A stretch of 64,000 bases of DNA from Symbiodinium natans (GCA_905221605.1 CAJNDS010002490.1:999001-1063000); one strand, 5' to 3'. Positions 54,300-63,917 are shown, counted from the first letter of the stretch. Program-made: numbers and translations. The notes: generated from the letters alone by a model not told the origin.

Positions 54300-54560
54300 T
54301 CTATTGTTGTTTTTGTTATTCAGGTTACTACTTTTTGAAGCTTGGTTGTCGTTGTTATTATTGTTATTGTTGCTTCTGCTGTTATTGTTGTTATTGTTGT
54401 CATTTATGTTATGGTTTGCCATGATCGGCTTTCGTTGATTTGAGTATCGCTGGTGCTGCAAGCATTGTTCTTTTTTTGCATGGCATATTCTTCTTCTTCT
54501 TCTTCTTGTTCTTATTCTTCAGCTTCTTCCTCCTCTTCTTCTTCTTCTTCTTATGATTCT
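54300..54560. repeat. TTATTG and CTTCTT microsatellites
   Basis: Imperfect trinucleotide-type runs; the Asn- and Lys-rich minus-strand translations are by-products. Confidence 0.85.
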
Positions 54561-54831
54561 GATGTGATTTAAGTTTGTTTTTAGAGTGTCGGTTAATATT
54601 GTTAATGTTATTTATGATTGTAACCACTGTTATTCTGTTATTAAGGTGCTTGGCCCCGATGCCCTGCAAACGCCCCAAATCGACATGCCATGCATCGGTA
54701 TTGGCAGTGTACCCGAAACCCGAAACCCGAAACCCGAAACCCGAAACCCGAAACCCTAAACCCGAAACCCTAAACCCTAAACCCGAAACCCGAAACCCTA
54801 AACCCTAAACCCTAAAACCCGCTGGTTCAAG

Positions 54832-54874
54832 GCTGCCATGGAGCTGGTCTCATTGCAGACCCATGGCGAGCGAT
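54832..54874 (+). CDS. Exon ending exactly at an introner element
   Basis: After TTCAAG, the in-phase reading is LPWSWSHCRPMASD. The donor is GC at 54875-54876, whose C is the first base of the element. Phase 0. Confidence 0.6.
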
Positions 54875-54875
54875 G

Positions 54876-55021
54876 CTTGGTAGCTCAGTGGGGGCCCTTT
54901 TGCGTTCAAGGTGGGTTTAGGGTTTAGGGTTTAGGGTTTAGGGTTTAGGGTTTCCCTTATGAAGTATCCAACGCCCCAAAAGGGTACCCTTGCTGCAAGC
55001 TTGTTTTTGTGGGCTACCAAG
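54876..55021. mobile_element. Introner-like foldback element filling an intron
   Basis: The left end CTTGGTAGC and right end GCTACCAAG are inverted; the element contains a TTTAGGG array (about 54914-54950). GATG flanks both sides (54872-54875 and 55022-55025). The inferred intron runs from GC at 54875 to AG at 55021, so it is the element plus one base. A relative lies at 63684-63872. Confidence 0.75.
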
Positions 55022-55102
55022 GATGTGTTGCATTTTTCGCACATCCGCTTCTGTCAGATTTGGTGGCCCTCCCCGCGGTTCCTTGGCTATGTTGTGTTTG
55101 CA
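55022..55102 (+). CDS. Exon, 27 codons, directly after the introner
   Basis: The reading is DVLHFSHIRFCQIWWPSPRF then LGYVVFA, with a GTGCAG donor in phase 0. It joins in phase on both sides. Confidence 0.55.
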
Positions 55103-55214
55103 GTGCAGCTGTGGGGGGGGGGGAAAAGGTTGCCCGATGCCTAGGCCCTAAAAGGGTTTAGGGTTTAGGGTTTTGGGTTTAGGGCCTGAACGCTACCTGG
55201 CCCCTGCACCTCAG

Positions 55215-55253
55215 GTCGTGAAAGCCGGCAAGTTCACATGGCTGGGACGGAGT
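55215..55253 (+). CDS. Exon, 13 codons
   Basis: A CTCAG acceptor, VVKAGKFTWLGRS, then a GC donor, in phase 0. It might be a propeller strand before the S9 catalytic region. Confidence 0.5.
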
Positions 55254-55738
55254 GCTCTTCCGACCAGAGGTGCCGTGGGATTGACATGGCTGTGATCCCA
55301 AGCGCTGTCGCGCCTTCAACCCTAAACCTTAAAGCCCTCAAACAATCGAAACCTCTTACTCTCAACCCTACAACCCTAAACCCTTAAACCCCAAAGCCCC
55401 GAAACCCTCAAACCTCAAAAACACATCCCTGAAACCCTGACACCCTCCTTAAAACCCTAAACCTCTAGAACCATCAAAACCCATCATAGCCCCCAAGCCC
55501 ACAGACCCTTGAAAAACCTAAACCCTAAGTCCTAAACCCTAAGTGCTGAACCCTAAGCCCTCAACCCTGAACCTTGAACCCTAACTCTAAGCCCTAAACC
55601 CTAAACCCTAAACGCTAAGCCCTAAGCCCTAAGCCCTAAACCCTAAACCCTAAACCCTAAACCCGAAACCCGAAACCCTAAACCCTAAACCCTAAACCCT
55701 AAACCCTAAACCCTAAACCCTAAACCCTAAACCCCGAG

Positions 55739-55758
55739 GTGCTGCTCTCAACTCCGCA
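55739..55758 (+). CDS. Possible micro-exon
   Basis: A CGAG acceptor, VLLSTP, then a GC donor. It continues the previous exon in phase but is too short to be certain. Confidence 0.25.
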
Positions 55759-56899
55759 GCTGCAGCCTTGAAGCCGAAGCTGGAGGGTCACAGGACCTGG
55801 GTTTAGGGGGTTAGGGGTTTAGGGTTTAGGGTTTAGGGTTTAGGGTGTAGGTCTTAGGGTGTAGGGTTTCGGGGTTTAGGCCGTGGGTTCTGGGTTTTCT
55901 TGGGTTCTGAGGCGGTCTTGAGTTTTGATGGCTTTAAGCGGTTGTGGGGCCTTAAGGCTGTTGTTTCTTTTGGTTTTCACGGGGGTATAGGGGTAGTAGG
56001 GGTTTAGGTTGGTTTTTGGTCTTCAGGGGGTTATGGGGGTTTCAATGGCCTTGGGGTTTTAGGGTTTAGGGTTTAGGGTTTAGGGTTTAGGGTTATAGGG
56101 CTTTAAGGGTTTCATGTTTCGGGTTTTTTAAGGGGGGGTTGATATTGGGGTTGTAAGGCTTTAGGTTTCTTGGTTCTTAAAGGGGTTATGGGGGTTTTAA
56201 TTGGTGTTGGGGGTTGCAGGGCTTTAATTATATAAGGGTCTTGTGTTTTAAGGGGGGGGGTTATAGGAGTTGTAAGGTCTTGATTTGTAGTTCCTTGGGC
56301 TTTAGAGTTTTAGGTGTTTGCGGGCGTAGGGATTGAGGGTTTGCAGGGGATTTAGGGTTTTTAGGGTTATTAATGGTTTAGGGTTGCAGAAGTGTAAGGT
56401 TCTAATGGCTTTAGGGATGTAGGGTTTTGGGGTTCAAAGGTCATAGGGCTTAGGGTTTTAATTGCCTTTAGGGCATTGTCATGGGTTTCCCTACTACAAC
56501 CCTAACCTTAGTAAAATGCTCAATTCAGGGGGGAACCTATGGGGGCGGGCGGGTGGGGGGGGGGGAGCCGTGCCTTGGACGCTTATCGTCTATTCTGCGC
56601 GCGCTCTTTGTTTTCTTGGATTCTTCCCGAAAACCAATTCTGAAATTGGGCTCTCGTTTGGCGCTTCAAAGCGGAAGGTGTTCTATCGGATCGCTTCTTG
56701 GAGGAGGGTCGGACGGGAGGCCGCGGAGACGACACGGTCAAGGGAGGGGGTTCGGAACATTTTGCTGGGAGAGGGGCGTGGCGTGGGGAGGCGTGGACCA
56801 TGCATGGAGGTTGAGGGGGGGAGCACGGATGGGGAGCGTGACATTCGGTTTCAGAGGATGCCCCTCCGCACCTCTGTGTTTGCAAGCCCTCCGCGCCAT

Positions 56900-57204
56900 C
56901 CGCCCTCCTCCGTGCCCTCCTCCGTGCCCTCCTCCGTGCCCTCCTCCGCGTCCTCCTCCGCGCCCTCCTCCGCGCCCTCCGCGCGCTCCGCGCCCTCCGC
57001 GCCCTCCGCGCCCTCCGCGCCCTCCGCGCCCTCCGCACCCTCCGCGCCCTCCGCGCCCTCTGCGCCCTCCGCGCCCTCCGCGCCCTCCGCGCCCTCCGCG
57101 CCCTCCGCGCCCTCCCCCATTTTGTTGATTCCAGGTGTGTTGCGTCTATTCTGCGGGTACGTTGCGTCTATTCTGCGGGTACGTTGCGTCTATTCTGCGG
57201 GTGT
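56900..57204. repeat. GC-rich 9-bp minisatellite and 22-bp x3 repeat
   Basis: About 56970-57116 is CCCTCCGCG repeated about 16 times, preceded by CCTCCTCCGTG-type units. Three GTTGCGTCTATTCTGCGGGT-type 22-bp units follow at 57139-57202. Long ORFs across it on both strands are composition artefacts. Confidence 0.9.
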
Positions 57205-57889
57205 TTGCTTTGCAAAGTATTTGTTTACAAGGCACGCACGTGCAGCATAGACTCTAAGTGTCCATCTTACGGGGGGGAGCCCTACACCCTAAACCCTAAA
57301 CCCTAAACCCCAAACCCTAAACCCTAAACCCTTCAAGGGAGCAGCGGAACCATGACATTAGGGCTTTCCGGGGTTTAGCTTTCTTGGAGGCCATGAAGGA
57401 CAGGGCCACCAGGGTTTGGGGTTTGTGGTGTTCGACTCAGGGTTGGAAGTTGGGGTCTAGGGTTTAGGGTTTAGGGTTTAGGATTTGGGGTTTAGGGCGG
57501 TTTTGGGTTTAGGGTGTTTCAGTTTTGTGTGTGTTGTTTGAGGTGTACAGGGCGCCCTGCACCCTCCGCAAACCCTAAGCCTCACGCTGTGCTGCACTTT
57601 CGGCCGCTTCCGAAGTTGAGAAGGTGATCATATTTTTGTGTACTACATATGAATATGCACACACAGACATATATATATATATATGTGTATATGTATATAT
57701 ATATATATATGTGCTACGCCCATAAACCTAGGTTTCATGTACTTCTTGTAGTTGAGAGTGAGAGAGATGAGAGCGATTTATGAAGAAAAAGTGGCATGAA
57801 ACCAATATGATCAACCTTTTTTTGGTGCTTAGAAAATATCCGGCGTCAGAAATTAAGGAAAGAAGGTAGGTTTAGGGAATAAGATTTAG

Positions 57890-58720
57890 GGATCCGGCTC
57901 TTTAGGATTAAGCGCAAAGGGCTTGGGGAATAAGATCGGTTTACACAATGTAAGGGCTCTCCTCTGTAGGATTTAAGGATGCCCCTCCTTAGCGCTCAGG
58001 GAATAATATTACGGGAATAAGATCTAGCTCACAAGGGGTACCGCTCTTTAAGATTTAGCGATAAGGATTTGGGTAATAGGAAGAGAGCCATTAAATCTTG
58101 AAGAAGAGAGCCCCGAATCCTAACAATACCTATTCCATAATCCTCGTCGCTAAACCCTAAAGGGTGCTACCTAAATCTTATTTCCTTAATGCTGTTCCCT
58201 AAGTCCTATTCCCTAGAGGGCGCCCTTTAATCTTGAAGAGGAGAGCCTTCTCATCTTACGAAAAAATCCTAAAGAGTGGGATCCCTAATTTTGCTCCCTA
58301 AATCTTCATTCACATCGCAAAGAGGAGAGCCCCTAGGAGAACCCTAAATCCGCAAACCAAAACGAATCCTATTGCCTAATTCTTGTCTCTATCCCTATCT
58401 CTTATTCGCTTGCATTTACTCTCAAATCCTATTCCCTAAACCCTGAAGAGGGGGGGGGATCTTAAAAGCAGATCCTGTTCCCGAAATCCTTTTCGCTGAG
58501 CCCTCAAGGGTGGGATCCCAAAATCTTCTTCCCCAAACCTTATTCCCGGAACATTTTTCCCTAAGTCCTATTCCCTAAGCCGTAAAAGAGGGGTCCGTAA
58601 ACCTTAAGGAGGAGAGCCCTTTCAAATCCTGACAACCAAAACCCAACTCCCTAAATCTCGTCGCTAAATCCTGAAGAGCTGGATCCTCAAATCTTAGTTC
58701 CCCCCTACCTTTCTTAACGT
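57890..58720. repeat. Degenerate repeat block (ATCCTATTCCCTAAA / AAGAGGAGAGCCC words)
   Basis: Irregular units of about 30-60 bp mix CCTATTCCCTAAATC, TCGCTAAA and GAGGAGAGCCC(T) words. It is unlike the clean heptamer arrays next to it. No gene is seen. Confidence 0.7.
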
Positions 58721-59542
58721 CAAATCCTAAACCCTAAACCCTAAACCCTAAACCCTAAACCCTAAACCCTAAACCCTGAACCCTAACCCCTAAACCCTAA
58801 ACCCTAAGCCCTGGACCCTAAACCCTAAACCCTAAACCCTAAACCCTAAACCCTAAACCCTAAACCGGAGCCTCCTAAGAAAACCCTAAATCCGAAAGAA
58901 AACGACCCCTATTCCCTAAATCTTGTCGCTAAACCCAGTTTAGGGTTTAGGGTTTAGGGTTTAGGGTTTAGGGTTTAGGGAATGTAGCTGGAGACTGCTT
59001 CCGTACGCTTCATGGCGAAGAGGCACTAATCCAAACTCATCGCTTTTCAACCAACGGCTCTGTTCAACATATCAAGGTTTGCATACATGTCTGTTATCAA
59101 GTTTTTTTTTTTTTGTTTTTTCGTGCTGGTGTTGTCTAGTTACTGGTCTCATGCTGGGGGGGGGGGGGTTAGCAGGTGTCCTGTCCATGGTGCGCTATGT
59201 TGGAAGACCCCTCGCCCCCCGCCCCCCCCCACCCCCACTGCTTACAAGCAAACTAAATGCTTAAAGCAAGATAGGTGTGTGACCAAAACTCTGTCCAAAC
59301 AGAATCGAACACACAGATTTCGTTCCAACACATACATTTAAGGGGAAGACACTATGCAAGTAAACAAATGTGAATATTGTAACACTGCTACCACAATTTT
59401 ACTCAACCACCAGGATTGAAAACATCAAGAGTAAGAGTTCAAAGGGATGTTAAACCTTCGTCCTGTTGATATACACTACCATAAATATACATGGTACGCC
59501 ACCGCCCAAACGCTACAGTTAGGCCTGATCTTTTCAACGGAG

Positions 59543-59697
59543 TTTTTTTTTTTTTTTTTTTTTTGGGGGGGGGGGGGGTTACCAGATAAGTGTGTATATA
59601 TATGTATATATATATATATATATATATAGATTGTATGTATGTACGTACGTATGTGTGTATGTTTGTATGTACTATTCGAATCACATGAATTCATACA

Positions 59698-59744
<47 letters not shown>

Positions 59745-59825
59745 TGTATGTATGTATGTATGTATGTATGTATGTATGTATGTATGTATGTATGTATGTA
59801 TGTATATATACATATATATATATAA
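59543..59825. repeat. T22-G14 run, (TA)n and (TATG)n microsatellites
   Basis: T22 is followed by G14 at 59543-59578, TA runs at about 59597-59630 and 59699-59716, and about 22 TATG units at 59717-59803. Reported ORFs over it are artefacts. Confidence 0.95.
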
Positions 59826-59867
59826 GATGTGTATATATTATACATATATGCAATGCACATGTATCAG

Positions 59868-59942
59868 ATGCTTGCCACCCCGACAGGATTCCTTCGTCGG
59901 ACGGTACGAGTGTGCCGGCGTACCTGCTGGTTCCATCGCAAG
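59868..59942 (+). CDS. S9 peptidase (prolyl oligopeptidase family), exon 1 of the catalytic region
   Basis: An ATCAG acceptor is followed by DACHPDR then IPSSDGTSVPAYLLVPSQ and a GC donor at 59943. The S-x-D-G-x-x-x-P-A-Y-L-x-x-P pattern is the strand pair that opens the alpha/beta-hydrolase domain in S9 enzymes. The phase (1) fits the next exon and gives SQGAGALVV. Confidence 0.65.
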
Positions 59943-60422
59943 GCTGCGAAGCTCTAACCCCAAAGGTTTAGGGTTTAGGAAGGGTTTCGGCTTTAAGCGT
60001 CTAGGGTTGAGGCTTCAGTGCTTTGGGTGTAGGGTTTAGGGTTCAGGAGGAGGGTTTGCCGAAACCTTCACCAACAACTTGGAGGACCCATGAAACCCTA
60101 AAGCCCTGGAGCCCTAAAGCCCTGGAGCCCTAAAAGCCCTAGGCTCGAAGCCCTAATGCAAAACCCCTACACCCTAAACTATGGGTCCCTTCAGGGAGGT
60201 TCATGGGGGTAGGTACCTTAGGGAAGCTGAAGGAGCCTTAGGGAGTGTATTTGGGCACGTTGGGTGACATACCCTAAACCCTAAACCCTAAATCCTAAAT
60301 CCTAAATCCCTAAACCCTAAACCCTAAACCCTAAACCTTAAACAAACCCTAAACCCCCCACCCTTGAAAACCCTCAAAAACCTAAACCCTTAACACTCTT
60401 GGGCGCGCTGGGGCGGGTCTAG

Positions 60423-60496
60423 GAGCCGGCGCTCTGGTGGTACGCCTGCACGACGGACCCGACCTCCGCGACAGCTGGGGCACCGATAGCTTCGAT
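60423..60496 (+). CDS. S9 peptidase, exon 2 (HGGP region)
   Basis: A TCTAG acceptor is followed by AGALVVRLHDGPDLRDSWGT then DSFD, and a GC donor, phase 0. It corresponds to the LVV-x-x-HGGP-x-x-R-D-S-W region that forms the oxyanion side; here HGGP reads HDGP. Confidence 0.7.
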
Positions 60497-60642
60497 GCTT
60501 CAGGGGTCGGTTTAAGCAGAATTTTTAGAGTTTGAGGGTTTAGGGTTTAGGGTTCAGGGTTTAAGGTTTAGGGCTATATTTTTGTTACCCTCAATCCCCT
60601 ACATTATCCTTTAAAAAGCCACAGAAGTCTAACCTGCCCCAG

Positions 60643-60674
60643 GCCTGGCTGCTGAGCCGAGGATACGGAATCTT
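60643..60674 (+). CDS. S9 peptidase, exon 3 (32 nt)
   Basis: A CCCCAG acceptor, AWLLSRGYGI, then a GC donor within TTGCGA. It matches the W-L-A-x-R-G-Y-A-V segment and ends in phase 2, so the next exon supplies the last base of a Leu codon. Confidence 0.65.
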
Positions 60675-61198
60675 GCGACTTGGGCTTCATCGTACGTTGA
60701 GTAGTTTCGCAAATCCGCTGGCACGTCCCGATTCAACCCCTCAGCTAGAACTGGCTCCTCGGGCAAGTGTAGGCTTGCTGGCCGAATGTGCCCCAGAAGC
60801 TACAGGAAGGGCCTGCCTCGGCTGTGTGCTGGCGGATTACAAGTTGTGATATACCGGCGGTCCCTTTTAGGGTACCTATAAGTCTACTTACTATCTACTT
60901 ACTACGTCCCCTGACCCTCCAAGTACCCTTTTCGGGGGGGTTTCCGAGAAGAAGGATTATCGGGTTCTTAGGGGTACCCCTATTTTGGGAAATGCCCATT
61001 TGTGTTTGGGGGTTTAGGGTTTGGGGTTTAGTTAGGGTTTATCCTAGACATTAAAGCCCTAGACATCACACCGATGACGGTAAAGAGGATGCTTCCGCAG
61101 GGCAGCCCCTGTGGTGCATCTACAGAGTACTCGAGAATTGCACAAGTGCACATGCTACGTATACCTCATGCTTCATTTCTTGCTGGCATGGCACGCTC

Positions 61199-61250
61199 TG
61201 TCTCTCTCTCTCTCTCTCTTTTTTTCTCTCTCTCTCTCTCTCTCTCCGTC
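61199..61250. repeat. (CT)n microsatellite
   Basis: Two CT runs are separated by a short T run, upstream of the S9 exon 4 acceptor, where they could act as a polypyrimidine tract. Confidence 0.9.
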
Positions 61251-61328
61251 TTTGTTTCTGTCTCTCGCCTAATGTTGGACAACCCTGAGCCCGCAAAACC
61301 TTAGCAACCAGTCTCCGCGCAGACTGAG

Positions 61329-61636
61329 GAAGGTCAACTATCGCGGCTCGGCAGGGTTTGGCCGAGCCTGGCGCGCGAGCCGCGGATTTGCGGAGGACAT
61401 CGCCAGCGCCATCGAGTGGGCGGTTGCTGAGAGGAAGGTGCTGGGTGCAGCTCGCGCAGAAGCCGGAGCCGCCGGTGGCGTTCCGCCAGTGGCCTTGGTG
61501 GGCAGCTACTTTGGGGGCTACGCAGCGCTGCACACGGCGTCCAGGTTGAGGGAGTGGGCGGCGTGCGTCGTGGCCGCCTGTCCGGTCTGGAAAAGCGCTC
61601 ATCGGTCCTTTCCGCTGCTATATTCAGAGGGCACAA
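61329..61636 (+). CDS. S9 peptidase, exon 4 (nucleophile elbow)
   Basis: A CTGAG acceptor is followed by KVNYRGSAGFGRAWRAS, EDIASAIEWAVAERKV, then PPVALVGSYFGGYAALHTAS and CVVAACPVW. VNYRGS-x-GFG and the I-x-W-A-V helix are clear S9 hallmarks. At the nucleophile elbow (61498-61521) the family has G-x-S-x-GGY, but here the reading is VGSYFGGY, with Tyr where Ser is expected and Ser one place earlier. The 3' end is uncertain. It is likely a serine hydrolase fold, with activity doubtful. Confidence 0.75.
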
Positions 61637-61689
61637 CCCTAAACCCGAAACCCTAAACCCTAAACCCTAAACCCTAAATCCTAAGCCCT

Positions 61690-61880
61690 GAGGCCAAAGT
61701 TCTCAGAAAAGTGTTTGAGAACAGTTGAGGCCATTGCCCCACTGCAAGCGGCTCCCGGAGGAGTCTGGTCAGAGCCATACATTCCGCGTGCAGAATCCCA
61801 GGGCAACCTCGAGCCCGCCACCCTCGTCGGAGACCTTCAAGGCCTGGGTAGCCCAGTTGGTGCCCTTTGTTGCCCCTCCT
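61690..61880 (+). CDS. Possible S9 peptidase exon between elbow and C-terminus
   Basis: Open frames include VEAIAPLQAAPGGVWSEPYI and, in another frame, ETFKAWVAQLVPFV. Neither can be matched securely, so only the coding look of the segment is claimed. Confidence 0.3.
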
Positions 61881-62051
61881 CTCTCCCTCTTTTCATCTGC
61901 TTTCTTGGGGCTTCAAGGCTCCCGTATAAAGTCGCCAACCCTAAACCCTAAACCCTAAACCCTAAACCCTAAACCCTAAACCCTAAACCCTAAACCCTAA
62001 ACCGAAGGGTTACCCGCAGTCTAAGGGGGTTGCTGGGCTACCCCAAGAGGC

Positions 62052-62181
62052 ATGGCCATGATGCTGGTCGAGTATGAGTGCGATGACTCGAATGGCCCGC
62101 TTGCTGCCAAGTTGATCCCTGTCGGCTGCGACCCGGAAGAATGGCCGACTTCGGTGCAGTACGTGCAGTATGCCGGAGAGC
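62052..62181 (+). CDS. Probable S9 peptidase exon (before catalytic His region)
   Basis: The reading is MMLVEYECDDSNGPLAAKL, then WPTSVQYVQYAGER. The P-x-x-V-x-Y-V-x-Y-x-G-E pattern matches the strand just before the GEGH motif of S9 enzymes. The His itself is not seen at this junction. A GA donor at 62182 would join in phase to the next exon. Confidence 0.5.
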
Positions 62182-62378
62182 GAAAAGGAGGCGGGAGCCT
62201 CAAAAAGCCCGGGTTCCTCCTTGTTGCCCCCAAACTACAATGGAACCCGCTCTCAAAGGACCCTCCTAAACCCTAAACCCTAAACCCTAAACCCTAAACC
62301 CTAAACCCTAAACCCTAAACCCTAAACCTTAAACCCTAAACCCTCCAGAGCCCTAAACTCCGAAGTCTAGACTCCCAG

Positions 62379-62447
62379 GTGGGGTGGTGCGGCAGAACAT
62401 GCTGGATCTGTACCGGCGCATGGACTCATTCTTGCACGCGGAGCTCA
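62379..62447 (+). CDS. S9 peptidase, C-terminal helix exon
   Basis: A CCCAG acceptor is followed by GVVRQNMLDLYRRMDSFLHA then EL. It matches the last helix of S9 enzymes (E-N-x-x-x-F-Y-x-R-x-x-x-F-L). A strong GTGAGC donor follows at 62448; otherwise the frame runs on into the family B element. Confidence 0.6.
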
Positions 62448-62473
62448 GTGAGCGTGCCGGACCCTTTCAATAT

Positions 62474-62584
62474 CCCAAAGAGCCCAATGCCCCGTTAATA
62501 ACGGAATATTTCTTAAATCATAAGAAGGATCCCTTTTATCATTAAAGGTAGTATTCCTTTTTAGGGGGTATTGGGCTCTCTGGG
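62474..62584. repeat. Foldback element, family B, full copy
   Basis: CCCAAAGAGCCCAATGCCCC at the left pairs with GGGGGTATTGGGCTCTCTGGG at the right. The interior has GGAATATTTC, AAGGATCCC and GTATTCC words as in the copy at position 1. Confidence 0.85.
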
Positions 62585-63009
62585 ATAGGGGCCTTAGTAG
62601 TTAGAAAAAGGTTTTGGGGGCGCTAGTAGAGTATAAAGGGACCATGAGGGGATACTATTCGTAATTACTCCGACCCCTATAGTATATACCCTGCTTCAGA
62701 AATAATTCTTAGAAGAAGCCCAATGGCGATATGGTCAGTTCCCAAAATGATGGTCCCTTTGTGGTTACTCCAAAAATGAGGGCTCGCCTTCTACAGGGTA
62801 AACCCCAAACGGGACCCTAATTTACGAAAATGGCCATACATAGATACGTATTGGCATGTTGGGTTCTGAGAGGAAACGCTGCTCTTGAGGTAAGACTTAC
62901 GTAGCTAGGATCCCTGTATACTTGAAAGTAGATATTTGGAACCCGTGGTTTTTTCTTGCGCGGCCGCACGCTGGGGATTGTGTAAACGTGTGGCCAACCC
63001 CCCGACGAG

Positions 63010-63260
63010 TTGTTCTGTTTTGTGCGCGGTCGCGTGCAGCCCTTTGCGGCGCCTTTTTTTTGGACACCTTGCAGACATGAGCGACGGCACATCAAAAAAA
63101 CAACGCGTGACCCTGTCGGGGGCATACTTGCTTTTTGTTCTGCGGTCGCGGCGCCTTTTCGGGTGCCTTGCAGACACGAGCGACCACACAGCAAAAGACA
63201 CAAAAGACAAAATGCAACAAACGACCGCGCAGCAAAAGCCACAACTTCGGCCTACTTGAA
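63010..63260. repeat. Imperfect direct duplication of about 99 bp
   Basis: The CTTGCAGACATGAGCGAC segment at about 63068 recurs as CTTGCAGACACGAGCGAC at about 63167, together with flanking GCGGTCGCG/GCGCCTTTT words. Long ORFs on both strands are not supported. Confidence 0.6.
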
Positions 63261-63289
63261 AGTCGACATTTGTGGGGAGGACCACCTGG

Positions 63290-63430
63290 CATTTGGGGTT
63301 TTTTAATGTAAAAAAAACCCATTTCGGGTTTAGTGTTTTGTAACGCAAAAAAAACACCATTTAGGGTTTCGGGTTTTTAGCGTGAAAAAATCCATTGAGG
63401 GCTTCGGGTTTTTTTAAATGTGAAAAAAAT
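63290..63430. repeat. Tandem units of GGGTTTTT...GTGAAAAAA
   Basis: Four imperfect 40-55 bp units contain GGGTTTTTT, a TGTAAAAAAA or CGTGAAAAAA word and CCATTT. Confidence 0.7.
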
Positions 63431-63444
63431 ACCTATGTGTGGAG

Positions 63445-63559
63445 GACCCCGCGGCTTGCTCAGAGAGGACTTCGTGGACGAAGTGCCCTTCTTGTCGGCA
63501 GCACTTTTGCCTGCAACGGCCGGATCCAGCTCAGCGTCCGGAGAGAGCATTGAGACCAG
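63445..63559 (+). CDS. Probable exon after the S9 region
   Basis: After GTGGAG, the reading is PRGLLREDFVDEVPFLSAAL then LPATAGSSSASGESIET, with a GTTTTC donor. It may be a C-terminal extension of the S9 protein or belong to the next gene. Confidence 0.5.
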
Positions 63560-63683
63560 GTTTTCAAGGAGCCAGTTTTCGGTTTTTGGGTGAGCACGGG
63601 TTCCGCAAGGGTGTAGGGGTTAGGAGGGTTTGGGGTTTAGGGTTTAGGTTTAGGGTGTAGGGTTGATTGAGGGTTTGGGGTTA

Positions 63684-63872
63684 CTTGTTACCCCAGTTGT
63701 ACCCTTTTGCACAGTTTTTGATTCAAGGTTTTCTTTTAATAAAGAAGCCAAAACTTTCAATCAGGGTACTCTCATGATAATCTGGCCAGTCTTTGGTTCA
63801 AGGTTCCCTTGTAAAGTAACCCAAAACCCCAAAAAGGGTACCCTGATTACAACTAGTTCCTGGGCTACCAAG
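63684..63872. repeat. Relative of the 54.88 kb introner element
   Basis: CTTGTTACCCCAGTTGTACC at the left and GTTCCTGGGCTACCAAG at the right are diverged inverted ends of the same family. The terminal AG is followed by a coding-like exon. Confidence 0.6.
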
Positions 63873-63917
63873 GAGATTGGCTTGGAGCGTGTCCTGCGGC
63901 AGTCGAAGGGCAACCTA
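63873..63917 (+). CDS. Possible exon after the introner relative
   Basis: EIGLERVLRQSKGNL, then a GC donor (CTA|GCTGCA). Short but coding-like, and placed exactly at the element end. Confidence 0.4.

Larger units (their letters stand above)
21341..62345. repeat. Dispersed interstitial telomere-type arrays (CCCTAAA/TTTAGGG and variants)
   Basis: Dozens of arrays of 3-25 heptamers occur in both orientations. Larger clean ones are at 21538-21657, 25462-25545, 27170-27250, 27858-27990, 34128-34195, 34787-34927, 36205-36395, 38340-38440, 43080-43155, 43747-43817, 46625-46706, 55655-55735, 58725-58865 and 61930-62005. They occupy the spacers between inferred exons. Variants such as CCCTAAG, CCCTGAA, CCCCTAAA, TCCTAAA and TTTTAGGG form their own homogeneous local runs. 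Orientation flips every few hundred bases, which excludes a true chromosome end. Confidence 0.95.

Noticed and set aside
56462-57250. Long Ser/Ala/Pro repeat protein, and a Glu/Gly/Ala repeat protein on the other strand
   Set aside because: Both are translations of the CCCTCCGCG minisatellite in different frames; all frames are open because the unit length is a multiple of three.
59592-59971. Tyr/Val/Cys/Met repeat proteins
   Set aside because: They are translations of the TATG/TA microsatellites; only the last 75 bases (the S9 exon at 59868) are coding-like.
21341-62345. A chromosome end (true telomere)
   Set aside because: Arrays are short, flip orientation repeatedly and are separated by coding-like and transposon sequence; no array runs to a window edge.
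21341-62345. CRISPR arrays (regular repeats with spacers)
   Set aside because: Repeats are 7-8 bp and contiguous, spacers are irregular in length, and no cas genes are present; the organism looks eukaryotic.
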